Positions 1-7,590 of a stretch of DNA of 64,000 nt are shown in pieces. Under the pieces are notes generated by a model. The model was not told the DNA's origin. It worked only from the letters and a program-made list of their open reading frames with translations, and ran no database searches. This stretch comes from Erwinia tasmaniensis Et1/99 (lineage in GTDB: Bacteria; Pseudomonadota; Gammaproteobacteria; Enterobacterales; Enterobacteriaceae): the NCBI RefSeq assembly GCF_000026185.1, contig NC_010694.1:1612001-1676000 (forward strand), in the 5' to 3' direction. Position 1 is the stretch's first letter. Each line of letters starts with the position of its first letter. A program made the position numbers and the translations under genes.

Positions 1-349
1 CCTGCACCTGCTCTTTTTCGTCGGCGCCCATTTTATGATTCAGCACCACGTCGAGCAGCACCCCCACGCCGTGGGCTTTCAGCGTTTCTACCGCGTGCTG
101 CAGCTGCCGTTTGTCGCCGTATTTGGTGGCGCGCGAACCTTTTTGATCGAACTCTCCCAGATCAAACAGATCGTAGCTGTCGTAGCCAACCGAATAGCCG
201 CCGGATTCGCCCTTATACGGTGGGGGCAGCCAGACGGCGCTGATACCTATTTCCGCCAGCCACGGGGCGCGATCGGCCGCTTCCGGCCAGAGTTTACCGC
301 CGGTCGGGTAATACCAGTGAAAAAACTGCAACAGCGTGGGATTGTGCAT
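1..349 (-). CDS. amyA: Cytoplasmic alpha-amylase, N-terminal part (cut by window edge)
   Basis: Reading the minus strand from the ATG at 349 gives an uninterrupted frame to the window edge (116 codons). It begins [15 protein letters not shown] and continues with WLPPPYKG and [12 protein letters not shown]. This matches glycoside hydrolase family 13 cytoplasmic alpha-amylase of the AmyA type, which hydrolyses alpha-1,4-glucan bonds of maltodextrins inside the cell. DVVLNH is conserved region I of the family. No signal peptide is present, as expected for AmyA. Its place just downstream of fliT is the same as in E. coli. The catalytic Asp and Glu residues lie beyond the window. Confidence 0.93.
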   Translation of the reverse strand, partial: MHNPTLLQFFHWYYPTGGKLWPEAADRAPWLAEIGISAVWLPPPYKGESGGYSVGYDSYDLFDLGEFDQKGSRATKYGDKRQLQHAVETLKAHGVGVLLDVVLNHKMGADEKEQVQ

Positions 350-467
350 AGACCTGTTCCATTTTCAACCGATGTGAAAATGAAGTATGCGCGACGGCGG
401 AAGAAAAGCGCGGGCCGGCGCGAATTTATTTTTTTCGCGCTGACCGGGCGGCGGTGACGGCTTTTTT

Positions 468-836
468 TTAGCCGCTAATGCGGGTAGGAAACAGCACCAC
501 GCCGGCGCTTTTGCTGTAGGCGTTATTCACTGACTTCTGACGGCTGTTCTGCTGCATCAGGGTGGCAATTTCATCCTGGCGGTACTTGAGCAGCTTTTTA
601 ACTTCCGTCTCATTATCAAGAATATGGCGCAGCACGGGGCGCAGCCGATCGTGAGTTTGAGGTGTGATCTGCTGATGCGGCATCGCCTGCGCCAGCTTTT
701 CCACCGCGCCGAGGTAGTGATTCACTTCACTGTCGATCAGTTCTTCCCACTGATTATTTGCCGCCAGACGCAGCATGCATTGACTGTGGGTTAAAATATC
801 CTGATACAGCGCGAACAGATACTGGGCACTATTCAT
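468..836 (-). CDS. fliT: Flagellar export chaperone FliT
   Basis: This 122-residue, mostly helical protein is the last gene of the fliDST operon. FliT binds the C-terminus of the filament cap protein FliD before export and, in Salmonella, also binds FlhD4C2 to reduce class II transcription. Sequence conservation in this family is low, so the call rests on length (E. coli FliT is 121 residues), helical character, and position 11 bp downstream of fliS. The C-terminal tail is rich in Ser, Gln and Lys. It is probably transcribed from the sigma-28 promoter upstream of fliD. Confidence 0.88.
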   Translation of the reverse strand: MNSAQYLFALYQDILTHSQCMLRLAANNQWEELIDSEVNHYLGAVEKLAQAMPHQQITPQTHDRLRPVLRHILDNETEVKKLLKYRQDEIATLMQQNSRQKSVNNAYSKSAGVVLFPTRISG

Positions 837-847
837 GTTAGAGCGTC

Positions 848-1246
848 CTAAACCAGAGCGGTAGTGCCAGACACCTCTTTCCAGGCGTCGGCGATATTGC
901 GCAGCAGCGCTTCAACTTCTTCAATGCCTTCGGCATCGTTATCCAGGTTAGCGCGCAGCAGTCGATGCACCATATAGCGGTACAGTTCGGCCAGGTTGCG
1001 CGTTAGCTCGTCCTCGCTGGTGTCATCCACGCCCAGCTTCAGGCCGTTATCAATAATGTTAATCGCCTTAGAAAGCGACTCGCCTTTTTTCACCGTATTC
1101 CCTTCCAGCAAAAACAGGCGGGCGCGCACCAGGGCGCTAAGCGCCCCGTCAAACAGCAGGGTAATCAGCTGCTCGTTACTGGCACTCATTACCGCACTTT
1201 CTACGCCGATTTTTGCATAGGCTTTGGTACCGCTGGCGCTATACAT
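848..1246 (-). CDS. fliS: Flagellar export chaperone FliS
   Basis: This 132-residue protein begins MYSASGTKAYAKIGVES and contains the family hallmark LITLLFDGALSAL near residues 27-39, followed by helices. FliS wraps around the disordered C-terminus of flagellin (FliC) in the cytoplasm, stopping early polymerisation and handing it to the export gate. It lies 12 bp after fliD and 11 bp before fliT, in the usual fliDST order, and its length is close to E. coli FliS (136 residues). Confidence 0.95.
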   Translation of the reverse strand: MYSASGTKAYAKIGVESAVMSASNEQLITLLFDGALSALVRARLFLLEGNTVKKGESLSKAINIIDNGLKLGVDDTSEDELTRNLAELYRYMVHRLLRANLDNDAEGIEEVEALLRNIADAWKEVSGTTALV

Positions 1247-1258
1247 GTTGGCTCCTTA

Positions 1259-2662
1259 CTAGCTACTTGATTTGCTTGAATTATCGAACTGCGCCGTCAG
1301 ATAATCGCTGGTGCTGTTCAGTTTACTGACGGTGAGATCCAGCGCGGTAAACTGCTTTTTTAAGCGCGCGATGGTGGCGTCAATACGGTCGCTCACCTTA
1401 GTGTATTGCGCGCTCAGGCTGGTCAGAGTTTTGCTGACGCCATCTTTCGCCGTTTGAATTTCACCGCTGCTGGATAACCATCCGGTCAGGCTGGTGGCCA
1501 TCTTGCTTGCAATACCGGTGGTTTTGCCATCGCCGACAATCATCGCCTTGATGCCGTCCGGGTCTTTGGTTACCGCCGCATCGAGCGCCGTGGTGTCGGT
1601 TTTCAGCTTGCCGCTGGTCGGATCGGAGGTAATACCGATCTGCGACAGCGACTTGAAGGTCGAGGTGCTGGCGGTGTTGGTTAACATCTGCTTCATCTGC
1701 GACTGTATGTTGCGCAGGGTGCTGTCACCGAGCAGGGGGCCGTTGCTGCTGTCCTGGGTGGCGGTATTGGTTTTTACCGCGGTGTACTTGGTCAGGGTAT
1801 TAAATGTGTCCAGCAGGGTGTTATAAGCCGTCGCCCAGTCGGCAATCGCCGTCGCGGTGGCGCTGCTGTCCTTGCTGATGGTCAGCGTCTGGTTACCGCT
1901 GGTCACGTCGCTAAGATTAAGGGTGATCCCTTCCAGCGCATCGCTGATATTGTTGCTGCTGCTCTCTATCTCAACGTTGTTTACCGACAGTTTGGCATTC
2001 TGCGCCGCAACGCTCTGCGTGAGGTTACTGCTGCCTGTGCCACTGTAGTTAAGCATACTCTGCAAGGTGCTATCGCCGCTGACGGACAGCGTCATGGCGT
2101 TGTCGGTGCCGGTTTTGGCCGAGGTCAGCGACAGACGATAGCTGCCGTCACCGGCTTTAATGATGCTGGCGTTGACGCCTGCGTTGGCCTTATTGATCGC
2201 GTCACGAATGCCGGTCAGAGAAGAGTCGGCGGCGCTAATGGAAACGTCCACCGTCTTATCGCTTCCCGCCAGTTTAATCGAGAGGGTGCTGTCGCCGCTG
2301 GCCAGCGCGGTGCTGCTGCTGGACTGAACGCCCGTGGTGAGCGTCTGCGCTTTGGCCAGTGAGGTCACGTTAATGCTGTAGCTGCCCGCAGCGGCGGCGG
2401 ACGTGGTGGTCGCGCTAAAGGCGCCGGAGCTGCTGCTGGTCTTGCTGGCGCTAAACAGGTCGGCGCTGTTCAGCTTGCTGTTGGCGGTCTGAAAGGTTTC
2501 CAGCGCGCTTTTCATGGTGCTGTAGGCGCTCAGCTTTGCGGTATAGGCGGTCTGCTGGGTGGAGATCGGTTTTAACGCGTCTTTTTCCGCCGTCTGCAAC
2601 TTGTCCAGAGTACTACTTAAATCGAGGCCGGAGCCGATACCGAGAGTAGAGATGCTAGCCAT
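1259..2662 (-). CDS. fliD: Flagellar filament cap protein FliD (HAP2)
   Basis: This 467-residue protein starts MASISTLGIGSGLDLSSTLDKL, the typical FliD N-terminus, and ends with a helical coiled-coil segment (SDRIDATIARLKKQFTALD) as in the D0/D1 region. The middle is very rich in Ser, Thr and Ala, as in secreted filament proteins. FliD forms the cap at the filament tip that folds each arriving flagellin subunit. Length matches E. coli FliD (468). The gene diverges from fliC, and a perfect sigma-28 promoter lies 45 bp upstream. FliS and FliT follow in the same operon. Confidence 0.96.
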   Translation of the reverse strand: MASISTLGIGSGLDLSSTLDKLQTAEKDALKPISTQQTAYTAKLSAYSTMKSALETFQTANSKLNSADLFSASKTSSSSGAFSATTTSAAAAGSYSINVTSLAKAQTLTTGVQSSSSTALASGDSTLSIKLAGSDKTVDVSISAADSSLTGIRDAINKANAGVNASIIKAGDGSYRLSLTSAKTGTDNAMTLSVSGDSTLQSMLNYSGTGSSNLTQSVAAQNAKLSVNNVEIESSSNNISDALEGITLNLSDVTSGNQTLTISKDSSATATAIADWATAYNTLLDTFNTLTKYTAVKTNTATQDSSNGPLLGDSTLRNIQSQMKQMLTNTASTSTFKSLSQIGITSDPTSGKLKTDTTALDAAVTKDPDGIKAMIVGDGKTTGIASKMATSLTGWLSSSGEIQTAKDGVSKTLTSLSAQYTKVSDRIDATIARLKKQFTALDLTVSKLNSTSDYLTAQFDNSSKSSS

Positions 2663-2706
2663 GATGTTTTCCTTTTTATCCTGCGCACGGAGTGTGAATA
2701 CCGTGG

Positions 2707-2733
2707 TTATCGGCTATCAATGCACAAAGTTTA
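2707..2733 (-). promoter_or_regulatory. Sigma-28 (FliA) promoter of fliDST
   Basis: On the minus strand the sequence is TAAA, then 15 bases, then GCCGATAA, identical to the sigma-28 consensus in both elements and in spacing. It lies just upstream of fliD and points into it. Confidence 0.92.
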
Positions 2734-2836
2734 CGATTATTTATCAGGCGGCAATAAAACGAATAGCGGCAGTAAAGAGGGGTATTTCGTGCGGTAGTGG
2801 CTGAGAAAAAAAAACGGCGTGAGGCTAAAAAAGTTC

Positions 2837-2863
2837 TAAAGGTTAGCGCAGGGCAGACGATAA
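2837..2863 (+). promoter_or_regulatory. Sigma-28 (FliA) promoter of fliC
   Basis: TAAA at 2837-2840 is followed by 15 bases and GACGATAA at 2856-2863, 11 of 12 consensus positions (one mismatch in the -10). It sits 77 bp before the fliC start and is divergent from the fliD promoter. Confidence 0.88.
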
Positions 2864-2940
2864 CAATTTTGACGGCGATGAAGCCGGGGGCGAATAACCC
2901 TAACCAACTTAACTGAAATGATTAAACAGGAAACTTTATC

Positions 2941-3783
2941 ATGGCACAAGTTATCAATACCAACAGCCTCTCGCTGATCACCCAGAACAACATCAACAAA
3001 AACCAGTCTGCGCTGTCCTCTTCTATGGAGCGTCTGTCTTCCGGTTCACGTATCACCAGCTCTAAAGACGATGCGGCGGGTCAGGCGATTGCTAACCGCT
3101 TCACCTCTAACATCAAGGGTCTGACCCAGGCAGCGCGTAACGCTAACGACGGTATCTCTCTGGCGCAGACCACTGAAGGCGCACTGTCAGAAATCAACAA
3201 CAACTTGCAGCGTGTACGTGAACTGACCGTTCAGTCTAAAAACGGCACTAACTCCGATTCTGACCTCTCTTCTATCCAGGACGAAATCAAATCCCGTCTG
3301 GACGAGATTGACCGCGTATCCGGTCAGACTCAGTTTAACGGCGTTAAAGTCCTGTCTCAGGACACCAGCATGAAAATTCAGGTCGGTGCTAACGATAACG
3401 AAACTATCGATATCAACCTGAAAAAAATCGACTCAACCACTCTGGGCCTCGATAAATTCACTGTAGCGACCAAAGAAGCCGATGGTACTACTGCGGTTAC
3501 CCCTACCGCCGACCCACTGACTACCTTGGACAAAGCTATCGCCAGCGTAGATAAACTGCGTTCAGGCCTGGGTGCGGTACAGAACCGTCTGGATTCAGCG
3601 GTGACTAACCTGAACAACACCACCACCAACCTGTCTTCTGCACAGTCACGTATTCAGGATGCGGACTACGCAACTGAAGTGTCTAACATGTCTAAGGCAC
3701 AGATCATTCAGCAGGCCGGTAACTCAGTGTTGGCGAAAGCGAACCAGGTTCCACAGCAGGTTCTGTCTCTGCTGCAGGGCTAA
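2941..3783 (+). CDS. fliC: Flagellin FliC, short form
   Basis: This is the filament subunit of 280 residues. It starts MAQVINTNSLSLITQNNINK and ends VPQQVLSLLQG, both classic enterobacterial flagellin termini. The N-terminal D0/D1 (about 1-170) and C-terminal D1/D0 (about 195-280) coiled coils are conserved. The central surface-exposed D2/D3 part is almost missing (E. coli K-12 flagellin is 498 residues). Residues 30-51 correspond to the flg22 region that plant FLS2 recognises; ERLSSGSRIT and KDDAAGQAIA are visible. A Shine-Dalgarno AGGAAA precedes the ATG, and a sigma-28 promoter and a strong terminator frame the gene as a single unit. Confidence 0.97.
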   Translation: MAQVINTNSLSLITQNNINKNQSALSSSMERLSSGSRITSSKDDAAGQAIANRFTSNIKGLTQAARNANDGISLAQTTEGALSEINNNLQRVRELTVQSKNGTNSDSDLSSIQDEIKSRLDEIDRVSGQTQFNGVKVLSQDTSMKIQVGANDNETIDINLKKIDSTTLGLDKFTVATKEADGTTAVTPTADPLTTLDKAIASVDKLRSGLGAVQNRLDSAVTNLNNTTTNLSSAQSRIQDADYATEVSNMSKAQIIQQAGNSVLAKANQVPQQVLSLLQG

Positions 3784-3815
3784 CCGTCGCGTTAACCCCC
3801 TTACTGAAATCGTTA

Positions 3816-3841
3816 AACCCCGCGCTCGCGGGGTTTTTTTT
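3816..3841 (+). terminator. Rho-independent terminator of fliC
   Basis: A 9-bp perfect stem (AACCCCGCG / CGCGGGGTT) with a 2-base apex is followed by a run of T residues, 33 bp after the fliC stop codon. Confidence 0.93.
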
Positions 3842-3855
3842 CTCTGGAGTGTTTT

Positions 3856-4824
3856 ATGCGCTTCAATTATGACCTAATCCCCGGGGAACTGCTGCCGTTT
3901 GAGGAGATAAACGACCGCTACGGTAAAAAGTATCCCGATGATAAATCGTTAACCGCGCTTGGCCTGCTCAGCCCGTCCACCTCCAGCAAAAACGGGACGA
4001 TCCGCGCGGTGTTTGCCAGTAAAGACAGCCATATTGCCCAGGAAGACCTGCTGTTTATCAGCCAGGACAACGAGCGCAAAAACTATCTGGCGCGCTTTGA
4101 ACACTATCTGTTAAGCCAGCAGCGCTTTCTCTATTTTCGTCGCCCGGTGACCCCGGCGCCGTGGAACACCTGGAAGGTGATGGGGGAAAGCCGGGTATTA
4201 GCCATGCTCGACCCGGCATCAATCATGGCGCAAAGCCTGCTGCAACAGCGCGGCTACACCCTGACGCTGCTGCGCACCGAAGAAGAGGAAGAGTACTGGC
4301 AGCTGTATGACCGCCTGTCGCAGCCCTGTTTTGAATACGCCCGCCAGCTACAGTTTATCGTGGTGCTGACCTCGCCGCTGCTGCCGCCCCCGTCCGGGGT
4401 GATGGCCGGAACCCAGGTCGGGCGGCGGGTGAAGGCGCGGCTGTGGCACCGTGCCAGCCATCATGAGTTTACCGCCGCGCTGCGTGAGCGCTACGGGGCC
4501 TGCGTGGTGACCGGCACGCGGCTGACCGATGAACAGGCGTGGCCGTGGGTGGAAGCCTGCCATATCGACACGCGCGAGAATGAACAGGGCTTTATGCTGG
4601 ATAACAGCACGGATAACGGCCTGTTTTTGCGCAGCGATCTGCAACGGCTATTTGCCAGCCGCCGTATGACCATCGATCCTGTTCACGGCAGGGTGCATTT
4701 TCGCTGCACGTTACCGCAGGATAGCGCCCTGTTGCCGTTTTATCAGCAGCTGGAAGGTCAGATCTGTGCCCTGTGGGCGCAGGTGCCGCTGGCCACACGC
4801 CAGCGGTTGCAAAACAAAATATAA
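3856..4824 (+). CDS. HNH-endonuclease-domain protein in the flagellar cluster
   Basis: This 322-residue protein is not part of the E. coli flagellar set. The C-terminal third carries an HNH_2-like motif: YGACVVTG near residue 215, EACHI near 235, then DNGLFLRSDLQRLF near 255-270. That resembles the Cys/His-His-Asn metal-finger nuclease family found in restriction-like proteins. The N-terminal two thirds matches no domain I recognise. No signal peptide or membrane segment is seen. A GGAG sits 8 bases before the ATG. It lies directly after the fliC terminator and in line with fliA. Substrate and role are unknown; it could be a defence or regulatory nuclease, or a stable cargo gene at the fliC locus. 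Confidence 0.72.
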   Translation: MRFNYDLIPGELLPFEEINDRYGKKYPDDKSLTALGLLSPSTSSKNGTIRAVFASKDSHIAQEDLLFISQDNERKNYLARFEHYLLSQQRFLYFRRPVTPAPWNTWKVMGESRVLAMLDPASIMAQSLLQQRGYTLTLLRTEEEEEYWQLYDRLSQPCFEYARQLQFIVVLTSPLLPPPSGVMAGTQVGRRVKARLWHRASHHEFTAALRERYGACVVTGTRLTDEQAWPWVEACHIDTRENEQGFMLDNSTDNGLFLRSDLQRLFASRRMTIDPVHGRVHFRCTLPQDSALLPFYQQLEGQICALWAQVPLATRQRLQNKI

Positions 4825-4827
4825 CCT

Positions 4828-4869
4828 GACGGCCCCCCGCGCCAGCGATGCTGACCGCGTGGGGCCGTC
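4828..4869 (+). terminator. Hairpin after the HNH gene, possible terminator
   Basis: A long GC-rich inverted repeat (GACGGCCCC paired with GGGGCCGTC, with further CGCG pairing inside) follows the stop codon by 4 bp. There is no T-run, so termination is uncertain. Confidence 0.4.
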
Positions 4870-4925
4870 GCTCAACAAAATGAAATAACCCGCCTTTTTA
4901 CCGCTATTCCCCCAATCAAAATACC

Positions 4926-4952
4926 TACAGAAACCGATAATCGTGCCGATAA
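4926..4952 (+). promoter_or_regulatory. Sigma-28 autoregulatory promoter of fliA
   Basis: TACA at 4926-4929, a 15-base spacer and a perfect GCCGATAA at 4945-4952 lie 25 bp before the fliA start. Only one base in the -35 element departs from consensus. E. coli fliA also has a class III promoter next to its FlhDC-dependent one. The FlhDC site itself could not be located by eye. Confidence 0.75.
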
Positions 4953-4977
4953 CTTAATTAATCCAGGGTAGGTCAGA

Positions 4978-5700
4978 GTGAACGATCTGTATACCGCCAA
5001 TGGCGTAATGGACAAACATTCGCTGTGGCAGCGCTACGTGCCGCTGGTGCGCCATGAAGCGCTGCGGCTACAGGTGCGCCTGCCGGCCAGCGTTGAACTT
5101 GACGATCTGCTCCAGGCGGGGGGGATCGGCCTGCTGAACGCGGTAGAACGTTACGACGCCATGCAGGGAACCGCCTTTACCACCTACGCCGTACAGCGTA
5201 TCCGTGGGGCGATGCTTGATGAGCTGCGCAGCCGCGACTGGGCACCGCGCAGCGTGCGACGCAACGCGCGTGAAGTGGCCGGAGCCATGCACAGGGTCGA
5301 ACAGGCGCTGGGCCGCTCGGCCAGCGAGCAGGAGGTGGCCGCCCAGCTGGACGTTTCGCTGGAGGAGTACCGACAAATCCTGCTGGACACCAATAACAGC
5401 CAGCTCTTCTCCTTTGACGAATACCGTGAAGAGCATGGCGACAGCGCGGAACTGGTGACGGAAGGCCATGAACAGGAGAACCCGCTGCATCAGTTGCTGG
5501 AAGGGGACCTTCGCGACCGGGTAATTGAGGCGATAGAGGCTCTGCCCGATCGCGAAAAAATGGTCCTGACGCTGTATTACCAGGAAGAACTGAATTTGAA
5601 AGAGATTGGCGCAGTGCTGGAGGTGGGGGAGTCCCGTGTCAGCCAGCTGCACAGTCAGGCGGTAAAACGCCTGCGCGCCCGGTTATCGGGTGCGCGCTGA
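4978..5700 (+). CDS. fliA: Flagellar sigma factor FliA (sigma-28)
   Basis: This 240-residue protein directs RNA polymerase to class III flagellar and chemotaxis promoters. It starts with GTG, as in E. coli. Region 2 is visible in LLQAGGIGLLNAVERYD and FTTYAVQRIRGAMLDELRS (about 43-83). Region 4 is the helix-turn-helix LNLKEIGAVLEVGESRVSQLHS near the C-terminus. Length is almost that of E. coli FliA (239). Several sigma-28 promoters elsewhere in the window (before fliC, fliD and three chemoreceptors) are its expected targets. It is held inactive by FlgM until the hook is complete (family knowledge; flgM is not in this window). fliZ follows 42 bp downstream. Confidence 0.97.
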   Translation: MNDLYTANGVMDKHSLWQRYVPLVRHEALRLQVRLPASVELDDLLQAGGIGLLNAVERYDAMQGTAFTTYAVQRIRGAMLDELRSRDWAPRSVRRNAREVAGAMHRVEQALGRSASEQEVAAQLDVSLEEYRQILLDTNNSQLFSFDEYREEHGDSAELVTEGHEQENPLHQLLEGDLRDRVIEAIEALPDREKMVLTLYYQEELNLKEIGAVLEVGESRVSQLHSQAVKRLRARLSGAR

Positions 5701-5742
5701 CAAAGTCAGTTTGCACTTTAAACTCGAACCGGGGAATCTCTT

Positions 5743-6246
5743 GTGGGATCGAAAACAACCACCAGGCCATTGAGCCGTTATCTAAAAGACTATAAACACA
5801 GCCAGAGCCATTGTTCCCACTGCGCAAAAGTACTGGACCGTATGGCGCTGGTATTTCGTGGTCAAATCATCAATAAAGAAGCCATCTCCCGAATGGACCA
5901 GCCTGTTGATGAACGGATTTGGTTAAAATTACAGCTTGAGCTTACCGCGCTGTGTCGATTTTGCAGTGATATTTACTGCAACACCCATCCAACCTATTTC
6001 GATATTATGAAGTTCAAACAGTACCTGTTTGAACAAACGGAAATGAGTCACAGCACCATTCGCGAATACGTGGTTCGCCTGCGCCGTCTGGACGGAATGC
6101 TGTCAGCGCGTAATTTCCCCTCAGAACGCCTTACCGGGCCGAGCTGGCATGAATGCCTGGAAAACGATCTGCCCGATGCCGGTAATAACAACTACCGCAT
6201 CGCGTTGCGCAAATATGACCAGTTCCTCGGCTGGCAGCGTAATTAG
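5743..6246 (+). CDS. fliZ: Flagellar regulator FliZ
   Basis: This 167-residue DNA-binding regulator is encoded after fliA. It has the conserved PLSRYLKDYKHSQSHC start, a CHCAKVLDR cysteine pair, FKQYLFEQTEMSHSTIREYVVRLRRL (the core-binding-like helical region, about 88-112) and a C-terminal NNYRIALRKYDQFL. In E. coli and Salmonella, FliZ antagonises sigma-S promoters and raises FlhDC output by repressing ydiV. The start is GTG with GGGG upstream; the resulting N-terminus aligns with E. coli FliZ. The protein is about 16 residues shorter at the C-terminus than E. coli FliZ (183). E. coli tcyJ (fliY), which normally follows, is absent here. Confidence 0.93.
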   Translation: MGSKTTTRPLSRYLKDYKHSQSHCSHCAKVLDRMALVFRGQIINKEAISRMDQPVDERIWLKLQLELTALCRFCSDIYCNTHPTYFDIMKFKQYLFEQTEMSHSTIREYVVRLRRLDGMLSARNFPSERLTGPSWHECLENDLPDAGNNNYRIALRKYDQFLGWQRN

Positions 6247-6321
6247 TTATCGGCAGATGACCTGCGGGGAATGTTCTGCAACACTGTAGAGATAATTTAA
6301 GCGCCAGCTATGGAGGCCAGC

Positions 6322-7302
6322 TTGTCTTTACACAACATTGTTAACTTTCCCCGCCTTGAACTGTTGGGTTCGCCCACGCCCCTAGAGCATCTTCCTCGCC
6401 TGTCTGATTATTTGGGTCGCGATATTTTTATCAAACGTGACGACGTCACGCCGGTGGCATTCGGCGGCAACAAGCTGCGCAAGCTGGAGTTTCTGGCCGC
6501 CGACGCCCTGCGCGCCGGAGCCGACGTGCTGCTGACCGCCGGGGCTATCCAGTCTAACCATGTGCGCCAGACGGCGGCGGTGGCGGCGAAGCTGGGTTTA
6601 AAATGCGTGGCGCTGCTGGAAAATCCCATCGATGCGAAGAGCGAAAATTACCTGACTAACGGTAATCGTCTTCTGCTGGATTTGATGAGTACGGAAGTGA
6701 TTATGGTGCCTGAGCTGCACGATCCGGTGGCACAGTTAGAGCAGCAGGCGACCCTGCTGGAAGCACAGGGATTTCGGCCTTACACCATTCCTGTCGGCGG
6801 TTCTGACGCGCTGGGCGCGTTGGGCTACGTCGAATGCGCCCAGGAGATTGCTCACCAGAGCGAAGGCGTGGTTGATTTTGCCGCCGTGGTGGTCGCTTCG
6901 GGAAGTGCGGGCACGCATGCCGGGCTGGCGGTCGGTCTGGAGCAGCTGCTGCCAGAATGTGAGCTGGTCGGCGTCACCGTCTCCCGGCGGTCGGCTGAGC
7001 AGCGGGTAAAAGTGGAGGCGATCCGTGGTCCGCTGTCACAATCCCTGTCGTTGGAGAGCCGCGCGCCGATCACCCTGTGGGATGACTATTATGCTCCGGG
7101 TTACGGTCATCCGAACGAAGAAGGGTTGGAGGCGATAAAACTGCTGGCTCGTCTGGAGGGAATATTCCTCGATCCGGTCTACACCGGCAAGGCGATGGCC
7201 GGGCTAATTGACGGCATTGCACAAAATCGATTTCGTCATCAGGGGCCGCTGCTGTTTGTCCATACCGGCGGTGCCCCGGCGCTGTTTGCTTATCATCCCT
7301 GA
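6322..7302 (+). CDS. dcyD: D-cysteine desulfhydrase
   Basis: DcyD is a PLP-dependent fold-type II enzyme that converts D-cysteine to pyruvate, H2S and ammonia. [23 protein letters not shown] carries the PLP lysine in GGNKLRKLE, and [14 protein letters not shown] and [13 protein letters not shown] are typical of the DcyD/ACC-deaminase family. The preferred start is TTG at 6322: GGAGG at 6312-6316 lies 5 bases upstream, and the resulting [12 protein letters not shown] aligns exactly with the E. coli N-terminus. An in-frame ATG at 6310 overlaps that Shine-Dalgarno and has none of its own. It follows fliZ in the same direction, as in E. coli but without tcyJ between them. Confidence 0.94.
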   Translation: MSLHNIVNFPRLELLGSPTPLEHLPRLSDYLGRDIFIKRDDVTPVAFGGNKLRKLEFLAADALRAGADVLLTAGAIQSNHVRQTAAVAAKLGLKCVALLENPIDAKSENYLTNGNRLLLDLMSTEVIMVPELHDPVAQLEQQATLLEAQGFRPYTIPVGGSDALGALGYVECAQEIAHQSEGVVDFAAVVVASGSAGTHAGLAVGLEQLLPECELVGVTVSRRSAEQRVKVEAIRGPLSQSLSLESRAPITLWDDYYAPGYGHPNEEGLEAIKLLARLEGIFLDPVYTGKAMAGLIDGIAQNRFRHQGPLLFVHTGGAPALFAYHP

Positions 7303-7318
7303 TCAACAGATGGTCGCT

Positions 7319-7344
7319 GCTACCGCCAGCATGCTGGCGGTAGC
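7319..7344. repeat. Perfect 26-bp palindrome after dcyD
   Basis: GCTACCGCCAGC and its reverse complement are joined by AT, forming a perfect 12-bp stem. It lies 16 bp past the dcyD stop. No T-run follows, so it may stabilise the mRNA end or terminate weakly. The rest of the gap to 7590 is AT-rich and shows no gene. Confidence 0.6.
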
Positions 7345-7590
7345 ACACTTGCAGTGAACATCACCAGTCGCAGATTATAATACGAATTTTAGGGACAATG
7401 CCTATTGGTCAGGAATATCTTAAAAATAGAAGATGAACAGTTTGATATCAGTGACGAATTTATCAATCGGACATAATATAACCTCAATAATCCCTTAGAA
7501 TAACAATGCTTTCAGAGGATCCTCATAGTGATCCGTTATCTGCTAATAGATACTGCAAGGATAATATAACTTGATTAGGTTTTTTTTATT

